Positions 35,478 through 43,157 are shown, numbered from the stretch's first letter. The stretch is DNA of 64,000 nt from Candidatus Methylomirabilota bacterium (GCA_035764725.1 DASTYT010000153.1:24462-88461); one strand, 5' to 3'. A program made the numbers and translations. Notes: generated by a model from the sequence alone, not told the origin.

Positions 35478-36494
35478 TCAGCCGTTGAAGGCCTTGATGA
35501 GCGCGGGCAGTCGCGGATCGTCCTGGCGAGGCGGATAGGGCTGATAGAGGGCGGTGCGGTCGAGGAGCCCCGCGTAGCGCGCCTCCATGGCCGCCGGCAA
35601 GCGATCATAGGGAGCCGTCACGGCGTAGGTGTCGAGCATCTCGTCGCTGATGAGGTCGGCCATGCCCTTCCAGTCACCCTCGATGGACTTCCGGTGGAGC
35701 TTGGCGGTGAGGTCGCCCCAGCCGTGGCACTCGAGCACGGGCTGATAGGTCCGCGTCGATCCGTAGAAGGCGATCTGTTGCTTGACCATCTGCGCCTGCT
35801 CGCTGCGCTCCGCCGGCGTGTCACCCACCACGACGAAGCTGGACGTCGCGTAGGTGAAGTCCTTCCGCGTACGCCCCGACCTGGCGAGGCCGGCGTTGAC
35901 GGCGGGCTGGACGATCTCGCGGAGATACTTGGGTGAGTTGAAGGGGTGCACGTGCATGCCGTCACAGTGCTCGCCCGCGACGCCGCACATGAACGAATTC
36001 ACCGCCGCCACGAAGATCGGGATCTTCGGCTGGGGAATGGGACCGGGGTTGAAGAAGGGCGTCATGACGTCGAAGGTGTAGAACTGGCCCTTGAAGTCGA
36101 GCTTGGTCCCGTTCTGCCAGCAATCCCAGATGGCGCGGATCGCGCGCACCGCCTCGGCCATCTTGGGGCCGGGCGACTCGAACTTCACCGAGAAGCGCCG
36201 CTCGTTGTGGGCCTTGACCTGGGTGCCGAGGCCCAGCGTGAAGCGCCCGCGCGACGCCTTCTGGAGATCCCACGCGATCATCGCGGTGATCATGGGGCTC
36301 CGCGAGAACACGGTGGCGATATTGGTGCCGAGCCGGATCCGCGTGGTCGCGCCGGCCGCCACCGCGAGGGGGAGGAACGGGTCGTGCTGCGTCTCCGCCG
36401 ACCACAGCGTGTCGTAGCCGAGCGCTTCGACCTTGCGCGCGTAGTCCGCGATGGCGGAGAGATCGTGCGTGAGCATGCCGACGTCGAGCTTCAC
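35478..36494 (-). CDS. LLM-class F420/flavin-dependent oxidoreductase
   Basis: The 338-residue luciferase-like monooxygenase has GMLTHDLSAIADYARKVEA, TLWSAETQHDPFLPL, RIRLGTNIATVFSRSPM and the GLGTQVKAHNERRF motif. This matches the TIGR03617 F420-dependent group, inferred from family resemblance. It probably oxidises or reduces a CoA-linked or free substrate of the operon. The GTG start has a GAAGGAGGG Shine-Dalgarno. Confidence 0.85.
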   Translation of the reverse strand: MKLDVGMLTHDLSAIADYARKVEALGYDTLWSAETQHDPFLPLAVAAGATTRIRLGTNIATVFSRSPMITAMIAWDLQKASRGRFTLGLGTQVKAHNERRFSVKFESPGPKMAEAVRAIRAIWDCWQNGTKLDFKGQFYTFDVMTPFFNPGPIPQPKIPIFVAAVNSFMCGVAGEHCDGMHVHPFNSPKYLREIVQPAVNAGLARSGRTRKDFTYATSSFVVVGDTPAERSEQAQMVKQQIAFYGSTRTYQPVLECHGWGDLTAKLHRKSIEGDWKGMADLISDEMLDTYAVTAPYDRLPAAMEARYAGLLDRTALYQPYPPRQDDPRLPALIKAFNG

Positions 36495-36532
36495 TGGGGG
36501 CCCTCCTTCATCCCGGGAGTCTACGCGAGGGC

Positions 36533-38179
36533 CTAGCGCCCTTCAAGAAACTGCTCGCGCAGGCGGCCCTTCTGCACCTTGTCGCCGTGTGGGCCGGGCG
36601 TGCGCGGCACGTCGTCCACGACGCGGACGTGGCGCGGCACCTTGTAGGACGCGATGCGCCCGCGGCAGTGCGCGACGATGTCGTCAGGGGTGAGGCGGAC
36701 GCCCGGCCGCGGGATCACGTAGGCCACCGCCGCCTCGTTCATCCGGGGGTCGGGGACGCCGATGACGAAGGCCTGGAGCACGCCCGGGTGCTCCATGATG
36801 AACGCTTCGATCTCCGCGGGCGCCACCATGAAGTGGCTGATGCGGAGCACCTCGCGTAGCCGACCCTTGAAGATCGTGCGGCCCTCGCCGTCCCGCACCC
36901 CGAAGTCGCCGGTCTTGAACCAGCCGTCGTCGCTGAAGGCCTGGGCGGTCTCCTCGGGCTTCCGGTAGTACCCGCGGGTGACGAGCGGGCCGCGGAACCA
37001 GAGCTCGCCCTCCTCGTCGGTCGCCGCGGTCTCGCCGGAGTCCGACCGCACCACGCGCACCTCCACGCCCTCGGCCGGCCACACCCCGGGCAGCGCGCGA
37101 GCAACCTCCGCTTCATCCAGATAGTGGTGCATGCAGAGCGCGTTCAGCTCGGTCATGCCGTAGGGCTGATACGCCTGGGGCACGCCGAGACGGCCCAGGA
37201 TCTCCTCGAAGAGGCCGTCGCGCCCACCACCGGTCATGCCGAAGCCGCCGGTCCGCAGGGCCCGGCGGTCGCGCCGTCCCAGATCGGGATGATCGAGCAC
37301 GGCGATGGCCATGGCGTCCACCGCGTTCCAGATGCTGACGCGCTCGCGCTCCATCAGGTGAAGCGCCACGCCCGGGTCGAACGCGTCCATGAGCACGAGG
37401 GCGCCGCCGTGCGAGAGGGTGGTGAGGGGCACGTTGAGCCCGCCCCAGGTGCCGGAGAAGGGCAGCGCGTGCAGCACGCGATCGCTGGGCGTGACCGCGA
37501 GCACCTCGCCGCAGTACCAGCCGTGGGGCACCGCGTTTCGGTGGCTGATGACCGCGCCCTTGGGAAAGGACGTCGTGCCCGAGGTGTAGAGGATCGTGAG
37601 CGCGTCGTCGGGGCCCACCGCCGAGCCCGCCCGCTCGACCGCGGCGTCGAGCGTGTCGTCCTCCGCGAGCTCGAGCACGTCGGCGAGGCGTAGGCAGCCG
37701 GGGTAGGGATCGTCCGCATCCACGATCACGTGCCGTAGATGGGGGAACCCCTCGGCCTCGAGCACGCCGGGCACCGCCGACTTGAGGCCGGGCAGCACCT
37801 CGCCCAGGGTCTCGAGGTAGTCCACCGGGCCCAGATGATCGGCGAGGAGCAAGGCCGTCGCCTCCGATTGGGCCAGGATGTACGCCAGCTCGCGCGCCTT
37901 GTAACGCGTGTTCAGCGCCACTGCGACGGCGCCGATGAGCGCGCAGCCGTGCTGCGCGAAGAGCCACGCAGGGCGGTTGGGCAGCCAGAGCGCGACCTTG
38001 TCGTCCTTGCCGATGCCGAGAGCGAGAAGGGCGCGCGCAAAGCGCCGCCCCTCGCGGTAGAGCGCCGCGTAGCTGATGCGGCGGTCGTCGGCGACGAGGG
38101 CGTCCGCGTGCGCGTGGCGCGCGGCCGCCGCGGCGAGCATGTGCCCCAGCGTGGCGTCGCGGAAGGGATTGGCGGCCAT
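36533..38179 (-). CDS. AMP-dependent acyl-CoA synthetase
   Basis: The 548-residue ligase has the AMP-binding loop LYTSGTTSFPKGAV, the YQPYGMTELNAL motif, GELWFRGPLVTRGYYRKPE, the hinge TGDFGVRD and a terminal KVPRHVRVVDDVPRT region with a lysine (KVQKGRL). It makes an acyl-CoA from a carboxylate, ATP and CoA. It is the first gene of the operon ligase - LLM - hydratase - MDR. The ATG at 38179 was chosen because a possible upstream GTG lies in the -10 box. Confidence 0.9.
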   Translation of the reverse strand: MAANPFRDATLGHMLAAAAARHAHADALVADDRRISYAALYREGRRFARALLALGIGKDDKVALWLPNRPAWLFAQHGCALIGAVAVALNTRYKARELAYILAQSEATALLLADHLGPVDYLETLGEVLPGLKSAVPGVLEAEGFPHLRHVIVDADDPYPGCLRLADVLELAEDDTLDAAVERAGSAVGPDDALTILYTSGTTSFPKGAVISHRNAVPHGWYCGEVLAVTPSDRVLHALPFSGTWGGLNVPLTTLSHGGALVLMDAFDPGVALHLMERERVSIWNAVDAMAIAVLDHPDLGRRDRRALRTGGFGMTGGGRDGLFEEILGRLGVPQAYQPYGMTELNALCMHHYLDEAEVARALPGVWPAEGVEVRVVRSDSGETAATDEEGELWFRGPLVTRGYYRKPEETAQAFSDDGWFKTGDFGVRDGEGRTIFKGRLREVLRISHFMVAPAEIEAFIMEHPGVLQAFVIGVPDPRMNEAAVAYVIPRPGVRLTPDDIVAHCRGRIASYKVPRHVRVVDDVPRTPGPHGDKVQKGRLREQFLEGR

Positions 38180-38193
38180 GGCGTCAGGCCGCG

Positions 38194-38222
38194 ACGGTAG
38201 CACGCGCGAGTCCTGCTGTCAT
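38194..38222 (-). promoter_or_regulatory. Promoter of the catabolic operon
   Basis: Minus strand: ATGACA (38222-38217), a 17-nt spacer and TACCGT (38199-38194), 14 nt before the ATG at 38179. Confidence 0.5.
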
Positions 38223-38237
38223 GCCGACGCCGGCATG
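38220..38237. promoter_or_regulatory. Inverted repeat, candidate operator
   Basis: CATGCCG-ACGC-CGGCATG is a perfect 7-bp inverted repeat with a 4-nt centre. It overlaps the -35 box of the ligase operon and lies about 23 nt before the -10 box of the divergent kinase gene. Confidence 0.45.
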
Positions 38238-38259
38238 CGAGATCGCCGCGGCCGCGTGC

Positions 38260-38265
38260 TAAGGT
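38260..38265 (+). promoter_or_regulatory. -10 box of the kinase gene
   Basis: TAAGGT ends 8 nt before the GTG at 38274. No strong -35 is visible, but the position fits the leaderless pattern seen elsewhere in the window. Confidence 0.45.
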
Positions 38266-38273
38266 GAGGCGCC

Positions 38274-39599
38274 GTGCGCCACGCGCTCGTCGTGCCCGAT
38301 CGCGCCCGCCGGCGCGTGCTCCTCGTCGCGGGCCCGCGCGGCTTCACGCTGCCCCGCGTGTCGCTCGGCCGCGACCATCCCGGCGCCGTCGACGCGGTCC
38401 TCCGCGCGGTGGCGCGGCGCCACGGGATCCGCGCCACCGTGCTGCGCACCCTCGCGCGCCCGCGCGATCCGCGCACCGGGGTCTTCCACGTGGCCCTCGA
38501 GCTCGAGCGGCTGGACGACCGCGCCGTGCGCACGCCGCGCGGCCGCTGGGTGAGCCGCGCCGCGCTGGCGCGACTGCGCTTCCACCGTCTGGAGGACCGC
38601 GAAGCGCTGGCGGCCTGGACCGCCCGCGGCGGTCGCCGCGCCGCGTGGATGCGGCCGGGCTGGCGCGAGCGTGCGGTGGGCTGGTGCGAGCGCCGCGTCG
38701 GCGCGCCGGCCACGCGCGTGACGCAGCTCCGGGCCTGGGAATCCTCCACGGTGCTGCGGCTCGACACGAGGAACGGGCGGTTCTACTTCAAGGCGGTGGA
38801 GCCGCCCTGCGATCACGAGCCCGGGCTCACGCGCTGGCTCGCGCGGCGCGCGCCGGGTCGCGTCGCGCCCGTGGTGGCGGTGGGTGGCGCGGGCCGCTGG
38901 CTCCTGATGCGCGAGGCCGCGGGCCGCTCGCTGCGCGCGAGCGCGCGCCTTGCCGATTGGGTGCAGGCCGCGCACGAGTACGGCCGACTCCAGCGCGCGC
39001 TGGCGGGCGCGCCGTCGCGGCTACGCCTGCTGCGGGGCCGCCGCCGTGACCTCGGCTGGCTCGCGCGCCAGATCGCGCCGATGCTCGCAGATCCGCGCGG
39101 CCTCGCGGCGGGCGGGCGCATGCGTCTCACGCGCGGCGAGATCGCGCGCCTCCGCGGCCTGGCGCCCGCGCTGGGCGCGCGCTGTCGCGCCCTCGCGCGC
39201 CTCGGCGTGCCCCTCGCCCTCGACCACGGCGATCTCTGGGCGGTGAACGTGATCGTGGGTCGCCGCGGCCCCGTCTTCCTCGACTGGGAAGACGCGGTGC
39301 TGGGCCATCCCTTCTGGGGGGCGTTCATGTTGCCGTGGAGTCACGGCTTCTGGGACCGCTGGGGTCATCGGAGCGCCGCCGCGTCGCGCGTCCGCGCGGG
39401 CTACCTCGCGGGATGGGCGGGTGGGGACGGCGTCGCGCGTCACCGTGACGCCTTCGCGCACTCGCGCGTGCTGGCGCCGCTCCACCACGCGGCGATCTGG
39501 TGGCACGACGTGCTTCCCCATCTCCAGACCAGCCTCGAGACCGCGGCCCTCATCCCGTTCTTCCTGCGCCGCGTGCTGGAGGCGAGCCGCGCCGTCTAG
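38274..39599 (+). CDS. APH/choline-kinase-like protein with Nudix-like N-terminus
   Basis: The 441-residue product has an N-terminal ~110-residue region resembling a degenerate Nudix domain (VVPDRARRRVLLV, FTLPRVSLGRDHPGAV), without a complete Nudix box. An aminoglycoside-phosphotransferase-like kinase follows: RFYFKAV (Lys), the catalytic loop LALDHGDLWAVNVIV and the metal motif VFLDWEDAVLGHP. It should phosphorylate a small alcohol or amino substrate. Start GTG, near-leaderless. Its stop shares CTAG with the convergent HicB-like gene. Confidence 0.8.
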   Translation: MRHALVVPDRARRRVLLVAGPRGFTLPRVSLGRDHPGAVDAVLRAVARRHGIRATVLRTLARPRDPRTGVFHVALELERLDDRAVRTPRGRWVSRAALARLRFHRLEDREALAAWTARGGRRAAWMRPGWRERAVGWCERRVGAPATRVTQLRAWESSTVLRLDTRNGRFYFKAVEPPCDHEPGLTRWLARRAPGRVAPVVAVGGAGRWLLMREAAGRSLRASARLADWVQAAHEYGRLQRALAGAPSRLRLLRGRRRDLGWLARQIAPMLADPRGLAAGGRMRLTRGEIARLRGLAPALGARCRALARLGVPLALDHGDLWAVNVIVGRRGPVFLDWEDAVLGHPFWGAFMLPWSHGFWDRWGHRSAAASRVRAGYLAGWAGGDGVARHRDAFAHSRVLAPLHHAAIWWHDVLPHLQTSLETAALIPFFLRRVLEASRAV

Positions 39600-39769
39600 G
39601 CCGAGCCGCGCTCCTTGCCCCGGGCCTTCATGTACCGGTCCATCGCTTCCATGAGGAGGCCGAGGGCCTCCTTCTCGGTGCGCCCGGTGGCGGAGACGTT
39701 CGGATAGGCGACGGCGGTGGCCTTGAAGACGCCGCCCTCTTCCTCGGTGAGGTCGACCTCGAAGCGCAT
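39596..39769 (-). CDS. HicB-like small protein
   Basis: The 57-residue product (MRFEVDLTEEEGGVFKATAV, YPNVSATGRTEKEALGLLME) has the HicB/UPF0150 fold signature of a beta-sheet, then a PNVSATGRT turn and a helix. HicB is usually an antitoxin encoded beside the small toxin HicA, but no hicA-like frame adjoins. The gene is supported by its own promoter (TTGACG-N18-TAGCGT) and a stop shared with the convergent kinase gene. Confidence 0.78.
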   Translation of the reverse strand: MRFEVDLTEEEGGVFKATAVAYPNVSATGRTEKEALGLLMEAMDRYMKARGKERGSA

Positions 39770-39776
39770 GCGGGGG

Positions 39777-39806
39777 ACGCTAGCAGGGGGGCGGGGAGCG
39801 CGTCAA
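39777..39806 (-). promoter_or_regulatory. Promoter of the HicB-like gene
   Basis: Minus strand: TTGACG (39806-39801), an 18-nt spacer and TAGCGT (39782-39777) end 7 nt before the ATG at 39769. Confidence 0.6.
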
Positions 39807-39836
39807 GGCGGGCGCCTTCGGCCGCGGGGGAACCCG

Positions 39837-40102
39837 CTAGCGGCCGGCCGCCGCCTCGCCCCGCAGCGTCATGAGCGTGCTGCTGGCGCGTGCCACCAGA
39901 CGCTCCTTGTCGTCCACCACGTCGCACTCGGTCAGCCCCACCCTGCGCCCGCCCTTCATCAGGCGCCCGGTGGCAACGAGCCGCCCCGTCCACACGGGCT
40001 TGGGCTCCGCCGAGACCAGGCGAAGGCCGAGGGGCTCGGCGACGGGCGGAGCCGGAGGCTACCCCGCTGGATCTTGCGCATGAGGTCGAGCATGGTCGGC
40101 AT
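39837..40102 (-). pseudogene. Decayed PaaI-family thioesterase
   Basis: A start with a GAGGAGG Shine-Dalgarno (ATG at 40102) encodes MPTMLDLMRKIQRG, the usual beginning of a hotdog-fold thioesterase. The frame then shifts at about 40060. The next 31 codons keep PPVAEPLGLRLVSAEP, then jump directly to the C-terminal block WTGRLVATGRLMKGGRRVGL and ARASSTLMTLRG. The central ~50 residues, which hold the HGG catalytic helix, are gone. It is therefore a frameshifted, internally deleted remnant at the end of the MATE operon. Confidence 0.8.
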
Positions 40103-40114
40103 CCGACAGCCTCC

Positions 40115-40588
40115 TCAGGCCCGGCGGCGGCCGAGCAGGACGAGCATCATCCAGTGAGTGATCAGGAGCACCGGTACGGCGACGGTGGGGATGTAATAGG
40201 CGGCGCCGAGCGATACGCCGTGGCGTACGCCCTGAAACAACGCGGTGATCAGATCGACGACGCCCACGATGTTGACGAGCCACGCCAGCGGGAGCGCGCC
40301 CGGCCAGTCGAGGCGCAGCGCGAGCAGGGCCACGATGGCGAGGAGCCCGGTGAGGAGATCGCCGTACGCGGCGGGCTTGGCGAACGCGGCGGGCACGTCG
40401 GGCGGCACCACCGTCGGGACGAGGAAGACGAGCCCCATGTAGCGGGTGGCATGCACGACGAGCAGCGGCATCAGGGCGCGGCGCCGCGGCAGGGTGGCGA
40501 GAGAGGGCCACACGTACCAGCGCGCGAGCAGCGTGCCCACGAAGAGGCTCAGCGCGAACTGGAGCCCGAATATCTGCTGTGGATTCAT
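40115..40588 (-). CDS. Four-helix membrane protein
   Basis: The 157-residue protein has four or so helices with polar His/Arg residues (LLVVHATRYMGLVF and YYIPTVAVPVLLITHWMM). I recognise no family with confidence. Its ATG overlaps the MATE stop by 4 nt (ATGA), so it is cotranslated with the efflux pump. The decayed thioesterase follows 12 nt later. Confidence 0.78.
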   Translation of the reverse strand: MNPQQIFGLQFALSLFVGTLLARWYVWPSLATLPRRRALMPLLVVHATRYMGLVFLVPTVVPPDVPAAFAKPAAYGDLLTGLLAIVALLALRLDWPGALPLAWLVNIVGVVDLITALFQGVRHGVSLGAAYYIPTVAVPVLLITHWMMLVLLGRRRA

Positions 40589-42033
40589 GACGCACCTCCC
40601 TGGTCGCGGCGCCACGCCCCGGCCTTGATCGGCAGGGCTACCATCACGCCCATCGCCACGAGCGCCGCCGCGATGGCGACAAACACTGCCTGAGGCCCGC
40701 CGCCCAGCCAGCGTGTGGCCAGCCAGCCGCCCGCGGCGGCGATGCAGAGCCGCGCGAAGCCCGCCAGCAGCGGCCAGGCCAGCCGCCCCGCGCCCTGCGA
40801 GGCGAAGTAGAGCGCCAGGCCCACCCCGAAAAATCCGTAGGCGGGACCCACGATGCGGAGGTAGGCGGAGCCCACGGCAAGGATGGCGGGCTCGGTGGTG
40901 AAGAGCCCCATCCATGCCCGGGGGAACAGCGCGAATGTGAGCCCGATCGCGCCGGTGATGCCGCCGGCCAGCCCCGCGCCCACCCAGGCCACGCGCTCCG
41001 CCCGCGCCAGTCGCCCGGCGCCCACGTTGATGCCGACCATCGCAACCAGCGCCGAGCCCACGCCGAACACCAGCGGAATCTGAATGTACTCGAGCCGCGC
41101 GCCCATGCCGTATCCGGCGAGGGCGTGAATGCCGAAGGGGCCGACGAGCCCGGTGAGGAGCACCACGGTGAGGTTGGTGAACACCGTATTTAGCGAGCCG
41201 GGCGCGCCCACGCGGAGGATCTCCCGCAGGAGCGCGGCGCGCGGCCGGAAGTCGGCGAGCCGCGGCCGCACCATGCTGCGGCCCGAGAAGAGGACCGCGG
41301 CCAGGACGAGCATGCCCCCGCCGAACGCGGTCACGCTCGCGACCGCGGCGCCGGCCACGCCGAGGCGCGGCAGCGGGCCCCAGCCGAGGATGAGGGCGGG
41401 AGCGAGCAGGAGATACGCGGCGCTCGCCACCGCCATCACGCCCGCGGGCAGCACCATGCGGCCGGTGCCCCGGATCACGCTGGCGAGCGAGTTGAAGGAC
41501 CAGAACACCACCGCGCCGCCAAAGATGACATGGGAGTAGGCCAGCGCGGCGTCGAGGGTGGCCCCGTGCCCGCCGAGCGCGCGGTAGACCGTGGGACCGC
41601 CGGCGAGCAGGACCACGGTGAAGAGCGCGGCCATCGCGAGCGCGATGAGGAGCCCGTGCGCGGCGAGGCGATCGGCGTCGCGGCGGCGGCCCGCACCGAG
41701 CGCGCGCGCCACCGCGGAGGCGATGCCGCCGCCCATGCCGCCCGCGGACATGGTCTGCATCAGCATCAGCAGCGGATACACGAGCGACACGCCCGCGAGC
41801 GCCTCGGCGCCCAGCCAGCCCACGAACACCGCGTCCATGGTGCCGACCCCGGCCTGCAGGAGCATGACGGTGACCCCCGGCGCGGCCAGGCGGAGCAGGG
41901 TGGCGAGGATGGGCCCCTCGAGCATCGCCCGGGCCCGCGGGTCGACGACGGCGGTCCGCCGCGCGTCCTCCGTCGCCGCCGGATGGGCGGGGACGGCGGC
42001 CGAGGCGACGGCGGCGGCGACGCGGGTAGCCAT
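40585..42033 (-). CDS. MATE-family multidrug efflux transporter
   Basis: The 482-residue, roughly 12-helix protein shows the internal pseudo-twofold repeat of MATE transporters. The first half has LLRLAAPGVTVMLLQAGVGTMDAVFVG and the second half VGAPGSLNTVFTNLTVV, each followed by LGAEAL- and INVGAGRLARAER-type loops. Such pumps export drugs or toxic compounds with a Na+ or H+ gradient. It is divergent from an HxlR regulator, and an inverted repeat covers its promoter. Confidence 0.9.
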   Translation of the reverse strand: MATRVAAAVASAAVPAHPAATEDARRTAVVDPRARAMLEGPILATLLRLAAPGVTVMLLQAGVGTMDAVFVGWLGAEALAGVSLVYPLLMLMQTMSAGGMGGGIASAVARALGAGRRRDADRLAAHGLLIALAMAALFTVVLLAGGPTVYRALGGHGATLDAALAYSHVIFGGAVVFWSFNSLASVIRGTGRMVLPAGVMAVASAAYLLLAPALILGWGPLPRLGVAGAAVASVTAFGGGMLVLAAVLFSGRSMVRPRLADFRPRAALLREILRVGAPGSLNTVFTNLTVVLLTGLVGPFGIHALAGYGMGARLEYIQIPLVFGVGSALVAMVGINVGAGRLARAERVAWVGAGLAGGITGAIGLTFALFPRAWMGLFTTEPAILAVGSAYLRIVGPAYGFFGVGLALYFASQGAGRLAWPLLAGFARLCIAAAGGWLATRWLGGGPQAVFVAIAAALVAMGVMVALPIKAGAWRRDQGGAS

Positions 42034-42056
42034 GTCACTTGTAAATTAATAGTGAC
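42034..42056. promoter_or_regulatory. Candidate HxlR operator
   Basis: GTCACT-N11-AGTGAC is a perfect 6-bp inverted repeat in an AT-rich pocket. It spans the -10 of the MATE gene and abuts its start codon. It is the best site in the region for a dimeric repressor. Confidence 0.6.
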
Positions 42057-42071
42057 TAGCCGAATTGTCAA
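42043..42071 (-). promoter_or_regulatory. Promoter of the MATE gene
   Basis: Minus strand: TTGACA (42071-42066), a 17-nt spacer and TAATTT (42048-42043), 9 nt before the ATG at 42033. The -35 overlaps that of the divergent HxlR gene. Confidence 0.75.
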
Positions 42072-42094
42072 CCGGCCCTCCCCCCGCCTATACT
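42065..42094 (+). promoter_or_regulatory. Promoter of the HxlR gene
   Basis: TTGTCA (42065-42070), an 18-nt spacer and TATACT (42089-42094) end 6 nt before the GTG at 42101. The heptamer TTGTCAA serves as the -35 in both directions. Confidence 0.75.
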
Positions 42095-42100
42095 GGAGGC

Positions 42101-42571
42101 GTGCCCAAGCGCTACGATCAGCCGTGCCCGGTCGCGAAGTCGCTCGAGGTGGTGGGAGACCGCTGGACCCTCCTCATCGCACGGGATCTCTTGCGCGGGA
42201 CGCGGCGCTTCCAGGACCTGCAGGCCGGGCTGCCCGGCATCGCGCCCAACATCCTCTCCGATCGGCTCAAGCTCATGGAGGCGCACGGGCTCGTGACCCG
42301 GTCCTTCTACTCCCAGCATCCGCCGCGGGCGCAGTACACGCTGACCGAGCGCGGCCAGGGGCTGGGCGTCGTGGTCGGCGCGCTCGCCGACTGGGGCTCG
42401 CGTCATGTCTACAAGCGCGCGCGCCTCGTCCACACGGACTGCGGCCACGAGGTGCGTCTGGGCTATCACTGCCCGGCGTGCGATGTCCGGGTGCGCGGGG
42501 CCGCGGTGGAGCTGCGGCGCAAGGGCGGGAAGAGCCGCCGGAGGGCCAAGGCGCCCGTGTCCGCCTCCTGA
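42101..42571 (+). CDS. HxlR-family transcriptional regulator
   Basis: The 156-residue protein has the HxlR winged-helix signature: CPVAKSLEVVGDRWTLLIARDLL, RRFQDLQAGLPGIAPNILSDRLKLME and the wing YTLTERGQGLGVVV. A C-terminal cysteine pair motif (HTDCGHEV and YHCPACDVRV) may bind zinc or sense thiol-reactive compounds. It probably represses the divergent MATE pump. The GTG start directly follows a promoter (leaderless). Confidence 0.9.
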   Translation: MPKRYDQPCPVAKSLEVVGDRWTLLIARDLLRGTRRFQDLQAGLPGIAPNILSDRLKLMEAHGLVTRSFYSQHPPRAQYTLTERGQGLGVVVGALADWGSRHVYKRARLVHTDCGHEVRLGYHCPACDVRVRGAAVELRRKGGKSRRRAKAPVSAS

Positions 42572-42601
42572 GCCGCCCCCGCCCGCCTCGCGTCGGGGTG
42601 G

Positions 42602-42607
42602 TATGAT
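42602..42607 (+). promoter_or_regulatory. -10 box of the TatA-like gene
   Basis: TATGAT ends 16 nt before the ATG at 42624. The -35 is weak. Confidence 0.45.
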
Positions 42608-42623
42608 CCGTCACTGAGCGGCC

Positions 42624-43106
42624 ATGTTCGACATCGGACTCCAGGAGCTCATCCTCATCTTCGTCATCGCCCTGCTGGTCTTCGGGCCGAAGAATTTGCC
42701 CCAGCTGGGCCGGTCCCTGGGCCGTGCCATGCGCGAGTTCAGGCGAGCGAGCGACGAGTTCCGGAGCACCATCGAGACCAATCTCCAGATCAACGAGCCG
42801 GATCCGCCGCCGGCTCCCGTGATCGACACCAGCCCCGCGCCGAACGCCGCCGCGAGCGAGGCGCTGCCCGAGACGGGATCCGCGGGGGAGCTGGGCTCCG
42901 TGACCCCGGAGGGCGCGGTCGCGACCGAGCCCGCGTCGGGGGAGCCCTATCTGGCCCAGCGCGGCTCGCCCATCTTCCATTCCCGCACCTGTGGCTGGGT
43001 CCGGCGCATTCCCGAGGCGGATCGGGCGTACTACAAGACCGTCGCTGAGGCCAAGGAGGGGGGCCTCCTGCCGTGCCCGTCCTGCGAGCCCTGGGAGCCC
43101 GTCTAG
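42624..43106 (+). CDS. TatA/TatB-like protein fused to a zinc-ribbon-like domain
   Basis: The 160-residue product starts as a TatA/B: FDIGLQELILIFVIALLVFG, the FGPKNLPQLGRSLG hinge and an amphipathic helix. A Pro/Ala-rich linker (residues about 57-105) leads to a C-terminal domain GSPIFHSRTCGWVRRI, AYYKTVAEAKEGG and LPCPSC. His119, Cys123, Cys151 and Cys154 could bind zinc, as in the Ada-like/YVASK domains often found on secreted nucleases. Twin-arginine translocation is the expected role of the front half; the fused back half is unusual. Confidence 0.82.
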   Translation: MFDIGLQELILIFVIALLVFGPKNLPQLGRSLGRAMREFRRASDEFRSTIETNLQINEPDPPPAPVIDTSPAPNAAASEALPETGSAGELGSVTPEGAVATEPASGEPYLAQRGSPIFHSRTCGWVRRIPEADRAYYKTVAEAKEGGLLPCPSCEPWEPV

Positions 43107-43114
43107 ATTTTTTT

Positions 43115-43157
43115 TGACTTCGACCACTCAACGGGTGTTTACTGCTGGCCTGTTGAG
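43115..43157 (+). promoter_or_regulatory. lexA promoter region with inverted repeat
   Basis: TTGACT (43115-43120) lies in a T-rich patch. An imperfect inverted repeat CTCAACGGG-N12-CCTGTTGAG spans 43128-43157, upstream of lexA. It is the best candidate for a self-regulating LexA box. The -10 is weak. Confidence 0.5.

Noticed and set aside
42065-42100. Upstream TTG as the start of the HxlR regulator
   Set aside because: It is the shared -35 of two promoters; HxlR proteins begin close to the CPVAKSL motif.
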